Position numbers and translations under genes: made by a program. A stretch of DNA of 64,000 nucleotides. Origin: Streptomyces viridiviolaceus (GTDB lineage: Bacteria > Actinomycetota > Actinomycetes > Streptomycetales > Streptomycetaceae). The notes under the pieces were generated by a model. It worked only from the letters and a program-made list of their open reading frames with translations. It had not been told where the DNA came from and searched no databases. Location of the stretch: the NCBI RefSeq assembly GCF_014650995.1, contig NZ_BMWA01000013.1:62001-126000 (forward strand), written 5' to 3'. This document shows positions 25,615-33,844 of this stretch, one piece after another (the first letter of the stretch is position 1; each line of letters starts with the position of its first letter).

Positions 25615-26823
25615 ATGGCACGACTGCGGAGCAAGAGAATCCGGTTCGCCGCGCTGGCCGGCGTGGCAACCGCCGCCCTCGCCGGCGGCCTCACCACCGT
25701 TCCCGCCCAGGCCGCTCCCGCGGAGGGCGCCGTCCTCGCCGCCGGTTCGCCGACGGCGGTCAAGGACAGCTACATCGTCACGCTGAAGAAGAGCACCGGC
25801 CTCAAGGCGTCCTCGGCCGCCGGCAAGGACGTCGTCGAGGAGTACGGCGGCACGGTGAAGAAGACGTTCCGGAGCGCCCTGAACGGTTACGCCGTCACCC
25901 TCTCCGCCACCGAGGCCAGGCGGCTCGCCGCCGACCCGGCCGTGGCCTCGGTCGAACAGGACCAGCGCGTCCGGCTCGCCGACACGACGCAGTCCAACGC
26001 GCCTTGGGGCCTGGACCGCATCGACCAGACGTCGCTGCCGCTCTCCGGCACCTACACCTACCCGGACAGTGCCGGCAGCGGCGTGACGGCGTACGTCATC
26101 GACACCGGCGTGCGCATCACCCACCAGCAGATCAGCGGTCGTGCCTCCTACGGCTACGACGCCGTCGACGGTGACACCACCGCCTCCGACGGCAACGGCC
26201 ACGGCACCCACGTGGCCACCACGATCGCGGGCACGACCTACGGCGCCGCCAAGAAGGCGAAGGTCGTGGCGGTCCGGGTGCTGGACAACAACGGCTCGGG
26301 CACCACCGCCGGCGTCATCGCGGGCATCGACTGGGTCACCGCCAACCACTCGGGCCCCTCGGTCGCCAACCTGTCGCTCGGCGGCGGAGCGTCCACCACC
26401 CTGGACAACGCCGTGCGCACCTCCATAGCCAGCGGGGTCACCTACGCCGTCGCGGCGGGCAACAGCGGTGCCAACGCCTCCTCGTACTCGCCCGCCCGGG
26501 TCACCGAGGCCATCACGGTCGGCGCCACCACCAGCACGGACGCGAAGGCCGGTTACTCCAACTACGGCTCGGTGCTCGACATCTTCGCGCCCGGCTCCTC
26601 CATCACGGCCGGCTGGCACACCGGTGACACCGCCACCAACACCATCTCCGGTACGTCGATGGCGACCCCGCACGTCGCGGGCGCGGCCGCGGTCTACCTG
26701 GCGAACCAAACCTCGGCCACCCCGGCGCAGGTCGCCACCGCCCTGGTGAACGGCGCGACGACGGGCAAGGTCACCAGCCCCGGCACAGGCTCGCCGAACC
26801 GTCTGCTGAAGATCGTTCCGTGA
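25615..26823 (+). CDS. Secreted S8 family (subtilisin-like) serine protease
   Basis: A 402-residue exported protease. A signal peptide (about 1-34, ending AQAAPA) and an inhibitor-I9 propeptide (DSYIVTLKK to about 110) precede the catalytic domain. The triad is Asp163 (VIDTGV), His196 (GNGHGTHVA) and Ser348 (GTSMATPHVAG). Closest in layout to actinomycete proteinase-K-like enzymes. RBS AGAGGAGGA lies upstream of the ATG. It would degrade proteins outside the cell and stands as a single gene with a strong terminator hairpin downstream. Confidence 0.95.
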   Translation: MARLRSKRIRFAALAGVATAALAGGLTTVPAQAAPAEGAVLAAGSPTAVKDSYIVTLKKSTGLKASSAAGKDVVEEYGGTVKKTFRSALNGYAVTLSATEARRLAADPAVASVEQDQRVRLADTTQSNAPWGLDRIDQTSLPLSGTYTYPDSAGSGVTAYVIDTGVRITHQQISGRASYGYDAVDGDTTASDGNGHGTHVATTIAGTTYGAAKKAKVVAVRVLDNNGSGTTAGVIAGIDWVTANHSGPSVANLSLGGGASTTLDNAVRTSIASGVTYAVAAGNSGANASSYSPARVTEAITVGATTSTDAKAGYSNYGSVLDIFAPGSSITAGWHTGDTATNTISGTSMATPHVAGAAAVYLANQTSATPAQVATALVNGATTGKVTSPGTGSPNRLLKIVP

Positions 26824-26881
26824 CGTGACACCGGGCAGGCCGCCGGCCTGACACCACCGTGCCCCGGGGCACGTACGCACA

Positions 26882-26914
26882 GGGCCCGGCCCCGCTGCTC
26901 GCGGGGCCGGGCCC
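26882..26914. terminator. Strong bidirectional terminator hairpin
   Basis: Perfect 14-bp arms (GGGCCCGGCCCCGC / GCGGGGCCGGGCCC) with a 5-base loop, between the convergent protease and rpmJ genes. Just upstream are a second palindrome (CGTGCCCCGGGGCACG) and a smaller stem. It should stop transcription from both sides. Confidence 0.7.
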
Positions 26915-26932
26915 GAGGGACCGTGGTGCTGC

Positions 26933-27055
26933 TCAGCCCTGGCGGGCCTTGTAACGCGGGTCCTTCTTGTTGATCACGTAGGTCACGCCCCGGCGGCGCA
27001 CCACCTGTGCGCCGGGCCTGGCCTTCAGTGAGCGCAGGGAATTGCGAACCTTCAT
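26933..27055 (-). CDS. rpmJ: 50S ribosomal protein L36, cysteine-free paralogue
   Basis: A 40-residue basic protein: MKVRNSLRSLKARPGAQVVR, then RRGVTYVINKKDPRYKARQG. It has L36 length and motifs but none of the Cys/His residues that bind zinc in the main L36, so it is the zinc-free (YkgO-type) paralogue. Such copies replace the zinc forms when zinc is scarce, freeing metal. GAGGAG precedes the ATG. It follows the L33 paralogue by 26 bases. Confidence 0.93.
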   Translation of the reverse strand: MKVRNSLRSLKARPGAQVVRRRGVTYVINKKDPRYKARQG

Positions 27056-27081
27056 GAGATCTCCTCGCTCCGGCCTGCCGT

Positions 27082-27246
27082 TCAGCGTTCCTCGCGGAAG
27101 GGGACGTGCTGCCCGGCCACCGGGTCGTACTTGCGCAGGACGAGCCGGTCGGGGTCGTTGAGCCGGTTCTTGCGCGTCACGTAGGTGACGCCGGTCCCGG
27201 CGGTCGACTTCAGCCGGACGACCGGGCGTGCGGTGCTGCGTGCCAT
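27082..27246 (-). CDS. rpmG: 50S ribosomal protein L33, cysteine-free paralogue
   Basis: A 54-residue ribosomal protein beginning MARSTARPVVRLKSTAGTGV with YVTRKNRLNDPDRLVLRKYD in the middle. The CxxC pairs of zinc-type L33 are absent, marking a zinc-independent copy. With the adjacent L36 paralogue it forms a two-gene unit of the kind that Zur controls in Streptomyces and mycobacteria. I did not see a clear Zur box upstream. GAGAGGAG precedes the ATG. Confidence 0.93.
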   Translation of the reverse strand: MARSTARPVVRLKSTAGTGVTYVTRKNRLNDPDRLVLRKYDPVAGQHVPFREER

Positions 27247-27344
27247 GGGTGCTCCTCTCGACCGCCGCGCGGTTGCGGTTCTGACCCGCGCATGTCAGTC
27301 GCTCCCCTCAACACCGACCTCCGTCGGCGCATTCCCGGGCCGTT

Positions 27345-28676
27345 TCAGCAGTCCTGCCACAGCCGGGTCATCACCCGCACGCCGAAGCGCAGCCCCTCCA
27401 GCGGGACCCGCTCGTCGACGCCGTGGAAGAGGCGGCCGTAGTCGAGGTCGTGGGGCAGCTTCAGGCCCTTGAACCCGAAGCAGCGGATGTCCAGCTTGGT
27501 GAACGCCTTGGCGTCGGTGCCGCCCGGGTTGCAGTACGGCACCGGGTGGCCGTCGGGGTCCTCGGCGCGTACGGCGGCGCACATGGCGTCGACGAGCGGA
27601 CCGTCGAAGGTCGTCTCCATCGCGATGTCGTGGTTGACCCACTTCCGGGACACCGAGGGCAGGAGCAGCGCGTCGATCGTGTCGATCAGCTCCTGTTCGT
27701 GGCCGGGCAGGAAGCGGCCGTCGACACGGGCCGTCGCCTTCCCCGGGATGACGTTGGTCTGGTAGCCGGCCGAGAACATGGTGGGGTTGGCCGAGTTGCG
27801 CAGCACGACCTGCATGAAGTCGGTCACCGGGCCCAGCTTGGCCAGCTCGGTGTCCAGGTCCTCGGCGTCGAAGTCGACGTCGACGCCCTTGAGGCGGGCG
27901 GCCTCGGCGAGCAGGGCGCGCACGGGTTCGATCAGGCGCACCGGGAAGGTGTGGCGGCCGATGCGGGTGAGGGACTCGGCGAGGTCGGTGACGGCGTTCT
28001 CGTCGTTCGGGGAGGAGCCGTGCCCGGCCCGGCCGGTGGCCGTCAGCTCCATCCAGGCCATACCGCGCTGGGCGTTCTCGATCGGGTACAGGCGCTGAGT
28101 GTCGTCCAGGGCGTAGCTGAAGCCGCCGCCCTCGCCGATCGCCTCGGTGACCCCGGCGAACAGCTCGGGCCGGTGCTCGACCAGCCAGTGGGCGCCGAAC
28201 CTGCCGCCCGCCTCCTCGTCGGCGAGGAAGGCGAGGACGATCTCGCGGGCGGGCCGGGTGCCGGTGCGGGCGAAGTGCCGGGCGGTGGCCAGCATGACGG
28301 CCACCGTGTCCTTCATGTCGATGGCGCCCCGCCCCCACAGGTAGCCGTCGCGGATCTCGCCGGAGAACGGCGGCACCTGCCAGTCGGCGGGGTCCGCGGG
28401 AACGACGTCGAGGTGGCCGTGCACGAGCAGGGCGCCGCGCGCCGGGTCGGTGCCGGGGATGCGGGCGATGACGCTGGCGCGGCCCGGGGCGCTCTCCACC
28501 AGCTCGGAGGCGATGCCCACCTCGGCGAGGCGGGCCACGACCCAGTCGGCGCACGGGCGCTCGTCGCTGGTGGGGTTGGAGGTGTCGAAGCGGATCAGCT
28601 CCGCGCACAGGTCGACGACCTCGCGCTGCGCCTCCTGGGAGGCGGGGACGAAGGTGCCGGGGGAGGTGGTGCTCAT
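27345..28676 (-). CDS. M20/M25/M40 family metallohydrolase
   Basis: A 443-residue zinc peptidase/deacylase. LLVHGHLDVVP (His86, His88, Asp90), GAIDMKD (Asp120) and DEEAGG (Glu154/155) give the di-zinc site and catalytic Glu; a dimerisation domain occupies the middle. Substrates of the family include dipeptides, N-acyl and N-carbamoyl amino acids. Start at the second ATG (28676) gives better ribosome-site spacing; 28679 is the alternative. It is the last gene of a DUF1177-NCS1-M20 operon and overlaps the permease stop. Confidence 0.9.
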   Translation of the reverse strand: MSTTSPGTFVPASQEAQREVVDLCAELIRFDTSNPTSDERPCADWVVARLAEVGIASELVESAPGRASVIARIPGTDPARGALLVHGHLDVVPADPADWQVPPFSGEIRDGYLWGRGAIDMKDTVAVMLATARHFARTGTRPAREIVLAFLADEEAGGRFGAHWLVEHRPELFAGVTEAIGEGGGFSYALDDTQRLYPIENAQRGMAWMELTATGRAGHGSSPNDENAVTDLAESLTRIGRHTFPVRLIEPVRALLAEAARLKGVDVDFDAEDLDTELAKLGPVTDFMQVVLRNSANPTMFSAGYQTNVIPGKATARVDGRFLPGHEQELIDTIDALLLPSVSRKWVNHDIAMETTFDGPLVDAMCAAVRAEDPDGHPVPYCNPGGTDAKAFTKLDIRCFGFKGLKLPHDLDYGRLFHGVDERVPLEGLRFGVRVMTRLWQDC

Positions 28677-30073
28677 CATGCTCCTACGGGCGCCGTGCCG
28701 GGGGCGGCCTGGGACGGGGCGGTGTCGTCGGCGTCGTCGAGGGTCGTGGTGCCGTACGTCCTGATCCAGCCGGCGAGGCCGAGGACGCTGTAGAGGACGA
28801 ACGCGGTCAGCAGGGAGTTCAGGGCGGGGATGCCGCCGTCGTAGAACTTGCCGACGCAGAACGCGACCGCCCAGATGACCAGGGACATCGGCACCCAGGT
28901 CGGCGAGACGGCGGGCAGGGTCCCGGCCTCGCGGGTGGCGTCCAGGGGCGCGCGCATGCGGCGCACCACCCAGTACTCGGCGACGATGATGCCGCCCACC
29001 GGCGGGATGGCGACGCCCAGCACGGACAGGAAGTCGGTGAAGTGGGTCATGATGCCGACGGCGGACAGGACGGTGCCGGCGACGCCGAGAGCGATCGTGA
29101 CCGCGCCGCGGTGCAGTCGCTTGCCGAAGACGACCTGGAAGAAGTTGACGACGCCGAGCGAGGAGCCGTACAGGTTCCAGTCGTTGATCTTCGCGGTGGA
29201 CATCAGGACGACGAGCACACCGAAGACACCGGAGGTGGACAGCACGATCTGGGAGACCTGGCCGCTGCCGACCATGTGGCCGAGCAGCACGCCGGTCAGG
29301 CCGACGATGTACTCGGAGAGGATCATCGACGAGGCGCTCTGCAGGAAGACGTGGCTGCCCTTGCGGTTGTAGCGGGTCATCTCCGGGGAGACGATCGCGC
29401 CGGTCATGTAGCCGCCCGCGATGGCGGTGGCGGCCACGGAGAGCGGGATGGCCTGGCCGGGCGCCGGGGAGTGGATCAGCTCGGACAGCGAGTGCTCGCT
29501 CAGCGCGTCGGTGACCGACCAGGCGACCATCGCGAAGAACAGCGGGGTGACGATCTTCGCGAACACGGCCATGTACCGGAAGCCGAAGATGACCAGCACG
29601 GTGATGGCCACACCGGCGACCGCGCACCACAGCCAGGACGGACCGCCGACGAGCGAGGAGACGCTGTCGCCGAAGATCGTGTTCTGGACGCCGAACCAGC
29701 CGACGAGGCTGATGGAGATGACCAGGCTGACCAGGGCGGAGCCGTTGCGGCCGAACCCGACCCAGCGGGTCAGCAGCGGCGTCGCGAGGCCCTCGCGCAT
29801 GCCGGCCAGGCCGATCGCGAAGATCACGACCTCCAGGATCACCGCGCCGAGGGTGAAGGCCAGGAACGCGTCCCCGAAGGACATGCCGACGCCGATCGTG
29901 GCCCCGAGGGTGAACTGCGAGATCGAGCCCGACTGGGCCAGCCACTGCAGCAGCATCGTCCAGAAGCCGAGCCGCTTCTCGCGCGGGACGCGGGACAGCG
30001 CGTAGTCGTCGCTGCCCACCGCTCCGGCGCCGCCCGCCTCCGTTGCGGCGTCGGTTTTCTTGTGCGCGGCCAT
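28676..30073 (-). CDS. NCS1-type purine/cytosine (CodB-like) permease
   Basis: A 465-residue, about 12-helix transporter. The N-terminal block YALSRVPREKRLGFWTMLLQW and IPPVGGIIVAEYWVVRR near the C-terminus match the CodB branch of NCS1 symporters for nucleobases and hydantoin-like ring compounds. Start chosen at ATG 30073 (AGGGAG 8 bases upstream); GTG 30079 overlaps the DUF1177 stop. Its operon partners suggest a nitrogen-rich cyclic or amide compound as substrate. Confidence 0.88.
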   Translation of the reverse strand: MAAHKKTDAATEAGGAGAVGSDDYALSRVPREKRLGFWTMLLQWLAQSGSISQFTLGATIGVGMSFGDAFLAFTLGAVILEVVIFAIGLAGMREGLATPLLTRWVGFGRNGSALVSLVISISLVGWFGVQNTIFGDSVSSLVGGPSWLWCAVAGVAITVLVIFGFRYMAVFAKIVTPLFFAMVAWSVTDALSEHSLSELIHSPAPGQAIPLSVAATAIAGGYMTGAIVSPEMTRYNRKGSHVFLQSASSMILSEYIVGLTGVLLGHMVGSGQVSQIVLSTSGVFGVLVVLMSTAKINDWNLYGSSLGVVNFFQVVFGKRLHRGAVTIALGVAGTVLSAVGIMTHFTDFLSVLGVAIPPVGGIIVAEYWVVRRMRAPLDATREAGTLPAVSPTWVPMSLVIWAVAFCVGKFYDGGIPALNSLLTAFVLYSVLGLAGWIRTYGTTTLDDADDTAPSQAAPGTAPVGA

Positions 30074-30075
30074 GA

Positions 30076-31029
30076 TCACGACTCCCTGGTGGTGCGGCCG
30101 AAGGTCTGCAGGTGTGCCAGCGAGCCGTAGCGGGTCACGAGCGAGTCGAACTCCTGGTCGTCGTGGAAGTCGAGGCGTCCGCCGCCGTAGGCCTTCGCGG
30201 TCTCGACGGCGAACCGGGCCGCGGCCGCGATGTCGGTCTCGTGGCTCGCGCCCGTCTGGCAGCCGGGCACCGCCGCCGCGGAGGTGATCGCCAGGCCGAC
30301 GACCGGAGCGGCCGTCGCCGTGGCCGGCTGCAGGATCGAATTGATGTGATGTACACCGTTACCGTACGGGGTGATGTCCTGGGTGGTCACCGGGTACGTG
30401 ACCAACGGCTCACCGGTCACCACGGCCAGCAGCTCCCCGAGCTGGTCGCTCACCTTGAGCACCCAGCCCTCCTTCACGGTGGGCGACAGGGCGAGGCCCT
30501 TGTGGTTGATGATCCGGTTGCCCTTGGTGGTGTCGATGGAGAGCACCGCCTCCATCTCACCGGTGACCTCGTGCCGGTTCATGGTCGCGATGTCGACCGG
30601 CGAGTCCATGAACGGCACCGGGTCGTGCGGTGCGGTCGGGGCGTTCGGGCAGACGTGCGTCGCGACGATCACGTCGCCGTCGATCACGTCCCCGCGGCGG
30701 CGCATGTCGAGCAGCTTGGCGGCGGTGGCCAGCGCGGCGACCGCGCCGTCGGCGTCGGAGACCAGGCCGGTCATCTCCGGGCGCGCTCCGACGCCGCCCA
30801 GCCGCCCCACCACGCCGAGGGTGCGGGCCGAGCCGCCGCGGGTACGGCCGTTGCGGCCCGGGACCCGGACGAGCACGAAGTCCGTCGAGCCGCGCTCACC
30901 GGTGACGGTGGTGACCTCGGCGCCGGACCCCTCGGGCCCCGCGACGGAGTCGAGGTGGGCCGCGACGCGCTTGCCGTCGACGTCGGGATCGTCCAGCAGA
31001 TCCACGATGTCCAGGACGTACTTCAACAT
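30076..31029 (-). CDS. DUF1177 family protein
   Basis: A 317-residue soluble protein of the uncharacterised DUF1177 family. Blocks such as IDGDVIVATHVCPNAPT, PHDPVPFMDSPVDIATMN, TTKGNRIINHKGLALSPTVKEG and VHHINSILQPATAT are strongly conserved-looking, with His, Asp and Cys residues that could form an active site. The family has no proven function; members are often found near permeases, M20 hydrolases and IclR regulators. It heads the operon, 149 bases from the divergent IclR gene. Confidence 0.83.
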   Translation of the reverse strand: MLKYVLDIVDLLDDPDVDGKRVAAHLDSVAGPEGSGAEVTTVTGERGSTDFVLVRVPGRNGRTRGGSARTLGVVGRLGGVGARPEMTGLVSDADGAVAALATAAKLLDMRRRGDVIDGDVIVATHVCPNAPTAPHDPVPFMDSPVDIATMNRHEVTGEMEAVLSIDTTKGNRIINHKGLALSPTVKEGWVLKVSDQLGELLAVVTGEPLVTYPVTTQDITPYGNGVHHINSILQPATATAAPVVGLAITSAAAVPGCQTGASHETDIAAAARFAVETAKAYGGGRLDFHDDQEFDSLVTRYGSLAHLQTFGRTTRES

Positions 31030-31089
31030 GGGGCAGTTCTCCTGATCCGCACCTGGGGCGGTGCTGACAGCAAGTTCAGGATCCGTTAA

Positions 31090-31121
31090 CGTTCTCCGCA
31101 ACTGTTTCCCGTTATTTGCAA
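31090..31121. promoter_or_regulatory. Two direct repeats spaced 20 bp in the IclR/DUF1177 control region
   Basis: CGTTCTCCGCAA (31090-31101) and CGTTATTTGCAA (31110-31121) match at 8 of 12 positions and repeat with a period of exactly 20 bases, two helical turns. A palindrome CGTTAACG (31084-31091) adjoins. Lying between divergent iclR and DUF1177 genes, they are good candidates for IclR operators. Confidence 0.5.
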
Positions 31122-31178
31122 TCCAGGTCTGAATGGCGAGATGCGCGGGACAGTGGCGAACGAGTGAGAGGAGCTGCC

Positions 31179-32012
31179 GTGACCGGACAGCCCGTGCAGC
31201 CCGCCGACCGGAAGACCCCGGCCGGTGCGTTGCAGACCGTCGACCGCGCTCTGCTGGTGCTGCTGGCGTTCGAGCGCACCCGGCCCGACTGGGGCGTGAC
31301 GGAGATCGCCGGCGAGTTCGGCTGGGACACCTCGGTCGCCCAGCGCCTCCTCTCCACCCTCGCGGGACGCGGCTTCCTGGTCTCCGACCCCGCCACCCGC
31401 CGCTACCGCATCGGCCCGGCCGCACTGCGCCTGGGCCGCCTGTGGGAACGCTCGGGCTCCCTGGAACTGCTCGCGGAACCGGTGCTGCAGGAGCTGCGTG
31501 CGGCGACCGGCGACACCGTGCTGTTCTGCCTGCCCGACAGCTTCCACATGCGCTGTGTGGCGGCCGTCGAGGGCGAGGAGGGGCCGCTGCGCTACTACCC
31601 GCTGGTCGGCGAGCTGTACCCGGCCCACGCCGGCGCGACCAGCAAGTCGTACTACGCCTTCCTGCCGGACGACCAGCGCCACCGGCTCTTCCACGGCCGT
31701 CCCATGGCGCGCTTCACCGAGCGCACGGTCACCGACCCCGAGCAGCTGGAGCGCGAGTTCCGGCAGGTGCGCGCGCAGGGCTGGGCCTGGACGGTCGGCG
31801 AGTACGACGCCGGCATCGGCACGGTCGCCGTGCCGGTGTTCCTCGGCTCGGAGCCGTACGGCAGCCTCAGCCTCGGCGCCGCCAAGGAGCGCTTCCCCGA
31901 CGGGCCCGAGGACCGGCTCGACGCGCTGCGCCGCGCCGCCCGGCTGCTGGAGCAGCGTCTGACGCATCCGCCCCAGCACCACCGTCGTCCGCGCTCCCCC
32001 CGCACGACCTGA
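31179..32012 (+). CDS. IclR-family transcriptional regulator
   Basis: A 277-residue regulator starting at GTG 31179 (AGAGGAG upstream). The N-terminal winged helix (ALQTVDRALLVLLAFER and VTEIAGEFGWDTSVAQRLL) and the C-terminal effector domain (GATSKSYYAFLPDDQ, YDAGIGTVAVPVFLG) are standard. It likely senses a metabolite of the DUF1177/NCS1/M20 pathway and controls its divergent operon. A Pro/Arg/His-rich tail ends the protein. Peptidase E follows 34 bases downstream. Confidence 0.92.
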   Translation: MTGQPVQPADRKTPAGALQTVDRALLVLLAFERTRPDWGVTEIAGEFGWDTSVAQRLLSTLAGRGFLVSDPATRRYRIGPAALRLGRLWERSGSLELLAEPVLQELRAATGDTVLFCLPDSFHMRCVAAVEGEEGPLRYYPLVGELYPAHAGATSKSYYAFLPDDQRHRLFHGRPMARFTERTVTDPEQLEREFRQVRAQGWAWTVGEYDAGIGTVAVPVFLGSEPYGSLSLGAAKERFPDGPEDRLDALRRAARLLEQRLTHPPQHHRRPRSPRTT

Positions 32013-32046
32013 CGCACCGATCCACCCCGCTGATGAGGACCACCCC

Positions 32047-32772
32047 GTGAAACTGCTGCTCCTGTCCAACTCCACCCAGTACGGCCGCGGCTACCTGGAA
32101 CACGCCCTCGACACCGTCACCGGCTTCCTGCCCGCCCGGGCGCGGCTCGCCTTCGTGCCGTACGCGCTCGCCGACCACGACGCCTACACCGCCAAGGTGC
32201 GCGACGCGCTCGCCGGGGCCGGCATCGACGTCCGGGGTGTGCACGAGGGCGGCGACCCGCTCGCGCGGCTCGGCGAGGCGGACGCCGTGTTCGTCGGCGG
32301 CGGCAACTCCTTCCGGCTGCTCGGCGCGCTGTACCGGACGGGACTGCGGGAGGCGCTGATCAAGGCGGTCGGGGACGGTCTGCCCTACATGGGCGCCAGC
32401 GCGGGCACCAACATGGCGGCACCCTCGCTGCGGACGACCAACGACATGCCGATCGTCGAGCCCCCGTCCTTCGAGGCGCTCGGGCTGGTCCCGTTCCAGA
32501 TCAACCCGCACTACCTCGACCCGGACCCGGACTCCACGCACAAGGGCGAGACCCGCGAGGAGCGGCTGACGGAGTTCCTGGAGGAGAACGACGTGCCCGT
32601 GCTCGGCCTGCGCGAGGGCTCCTGGCTGCGGGTCGAGGGCGACCGCGCCGTCGTCGGGGGCGAACGGGACGCCCGGCTGTTCCGCCGCGGGTCGGCTCCG
32701 CGGGAGATCGCGGTGGGCTCGGACGTGTCCGAACTGCTGCGGGTCTCCCCGGAGTTCGACACGCGAGCGTAG
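32047..32772 (+). CDS. pepE: Peptidase E (S51 aspartyl dipeptidase)
   Basis: A 241-residue cytoplasmic peptidase starting at GTG 32047 (GAGGA upstream). The nucleophile elbow GASAGTNMA (Ser118), FVGGGNSFRLL and FQINPHYLDPDPDSTHKGET are diagnostic of the S51 family, which cleaves Asp-Xaa dipeptides. Placed after iclR, it is probably part of the same regulated module, perhaps clearing an N-terminal aspartyl product. Confidence 0.93.
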   Translation: MKLLLLSNSTQYGRGYLEHALDTVTGFLPARARLAFVPYALADHDAYTAKVRDALAGAGIDVRGVHEGGDPLARLGEADAVFVGGGNSFRLLGALYRTGLREALIKAVGDGLPYMGASAGTNMAAPSLRTTNDMPIVEPPSFEALGLVPFQINPHYLDPDPDSTHKGETREERLTEFLEENDVPVLGLREGSWLRVEGDRAVVGGERDARLFRRGSAPREIAVGSDVSELLRVSPEFDTRA

Positions 32773-32779
32773 AAGCGGC

Positions 32780-32812
32780 GACGCCGGAGGCACGTGCCGT
32801 GCCTCCGGCGTC
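32780..32812 (+). terminator. Strong hairpin after pepE
   Basis: A perfect 15-bp inverted repeat (GACGCCGGAGGCACG / CGTGCCTCCGGCGTC) with a 3-base loop, 8 bases after the pepE stop. A clear transcription stop despite the lack of a T run. Confidence 0.75.
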
Positions 32813-32820
32813 ACGCGGGC

Positions 32821-33093
32821 CGGCAGGTTGACATCGCCTTCCACCTGGAGACGGCCGGCATCGCCCGCAACAGCGTCCTCAGCGACATCCTGCACAGCAT
32901 CCGTGCGCTGCTGCAGGTGTGGATGGAACGCGTCAGCGACATCGAGGACACGGTCAGCGGCACCCTGTGCGAGCACGACGCGGTGCTCCGGGCCATCCGC
33001 GCCCGCGACCCGGAGGCCGCGGACCGGGCGATGGCGGAACACATGCGCATGGCCAGCGCGCGACTGCGCGCCTCGGTGGACGGCGAGGGCTGA
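32821..33093 (+). pseudogene. C-terminal fragment of a GntR/FCD-type regulator
   Basis: The frame reads VDIAFHLETAGIARNSVLSD, then a helix with LLQVWMERV and CEHDAVLRAIRARDPEAADRAMAEHM, the second half of an FCD effector domain, ending at TGA 33091-33093. The winged-helix N-terminus and the first FCD helices are missing: the pepE terminator lies directly in front. There is no ribosome site. It looks like the leftover of a deletion that joined pepE to the end of a regulator gene. Confidence 0.75.
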
Positions 33094-33229
33094 GCCCTCG
33101 CCCGCCGGGCCCCTCAGGCACGCGACGGCACCGCAGTGCGTTTCACCGGGCGGATCGACGTGCGCGAAGATGGCACCGTGACCGGATCCCCCGGTCACGG
33201 CAGGCACTGCCACGGGGAAGGACCGGCAC

Positions 33230-33517
33230 GTGATCATCTTCGGCACCAAGGGCTACCTGTACCAGCTCGCCATACTCACGCTGGTGTGCGGCCACTGCGG
33301 CAATCCCTCCGCCCACACGCTCCGGAAGCGCGTCACGAAGTTCACCCTGTTCTTCGTCCCGCTGTTCCCGTTCTCGACCAAGTACTCGACGCAGTGCACC
33401 TTCTGCGGCGCGGAACAGAAGCTGACCAAGGAGCAGGCGGAACAGCTCCAGGCGCAGGACGCCGGCACGCAGCAGAACAACCCGTACGGGCAGCCGCAGC
33501 AGCCGTACCGGCCCTGA
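33230..33517 (+). CDS. Zinc-ribbon protein with short membrane-like segment
   Basis: A 95-residue protein starting at GTG 33230 (GGGGAAGGA upstream). Two Cys pairs, CGHC near residue 21 and CTFCG near 56, form a zinc ribbon split by a hydrophobic strand FTLFFVPLFPFSTKYS. The C-terminus is a Gln/Asn/Pro-rich tail (NNPYGQPQQPY). The family is common in actinobacteria; function unknown. It stands alone. Confidence 0.8.
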   Translation: MIIFGTKGYLYQLAILTLVCGHCGNPSAHTLRKRVTKFTLFFVPLFPFSTKYSTQCTFCGAEQKLTKEQAEQLQAQDAGTQQNNPYGQPQQPYRP

Positions 33518-33844
33518 GTCCTCGTCGCCGGGCGCACGGGTGGCGACGCGGCCGTCCCTTGCCGCGCCGCCATAACCCCGTACCATCACGCCCCGTCCGA
33601 GTGCCCGGGTTCGCCGGTCCTACACATCCGCGTGTTTCCCACGGGCCGCGGAAGCGGGCCGTCCGGCACCGGTGCGACTCGCGCCGCCGACCGGTCGCCG
33701 TCGCACACCGCCTCGCCTCACCGCCTGCCGGGGCGTCGAGGTCCACGTCGAGGCCGAGGACCAGTGCGCCATGCGGCTCAGTCCGGCCGGAGCGGGGCCC
33801 TCGGGAGCGGCGGGGGATCAGGAGCCTGCGGGGTGCCGCCCGGC
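33518..33844. other. Intergenic region without recognised gene
   Basis: About 327 bases between the zinc-ribbon stop and the LysR-gene stop. Reading frames here are low-complexity Arg/Pro translations without ribosome sites. I see no convincing gene, RNA or repeat. Confidence 0.5.

Noticed and set aside
27247..27344. Zur box before the L33 paralogue
   Set aside because: No sequence close to the AT-rich Zur palindrome was found in the upstream bases.
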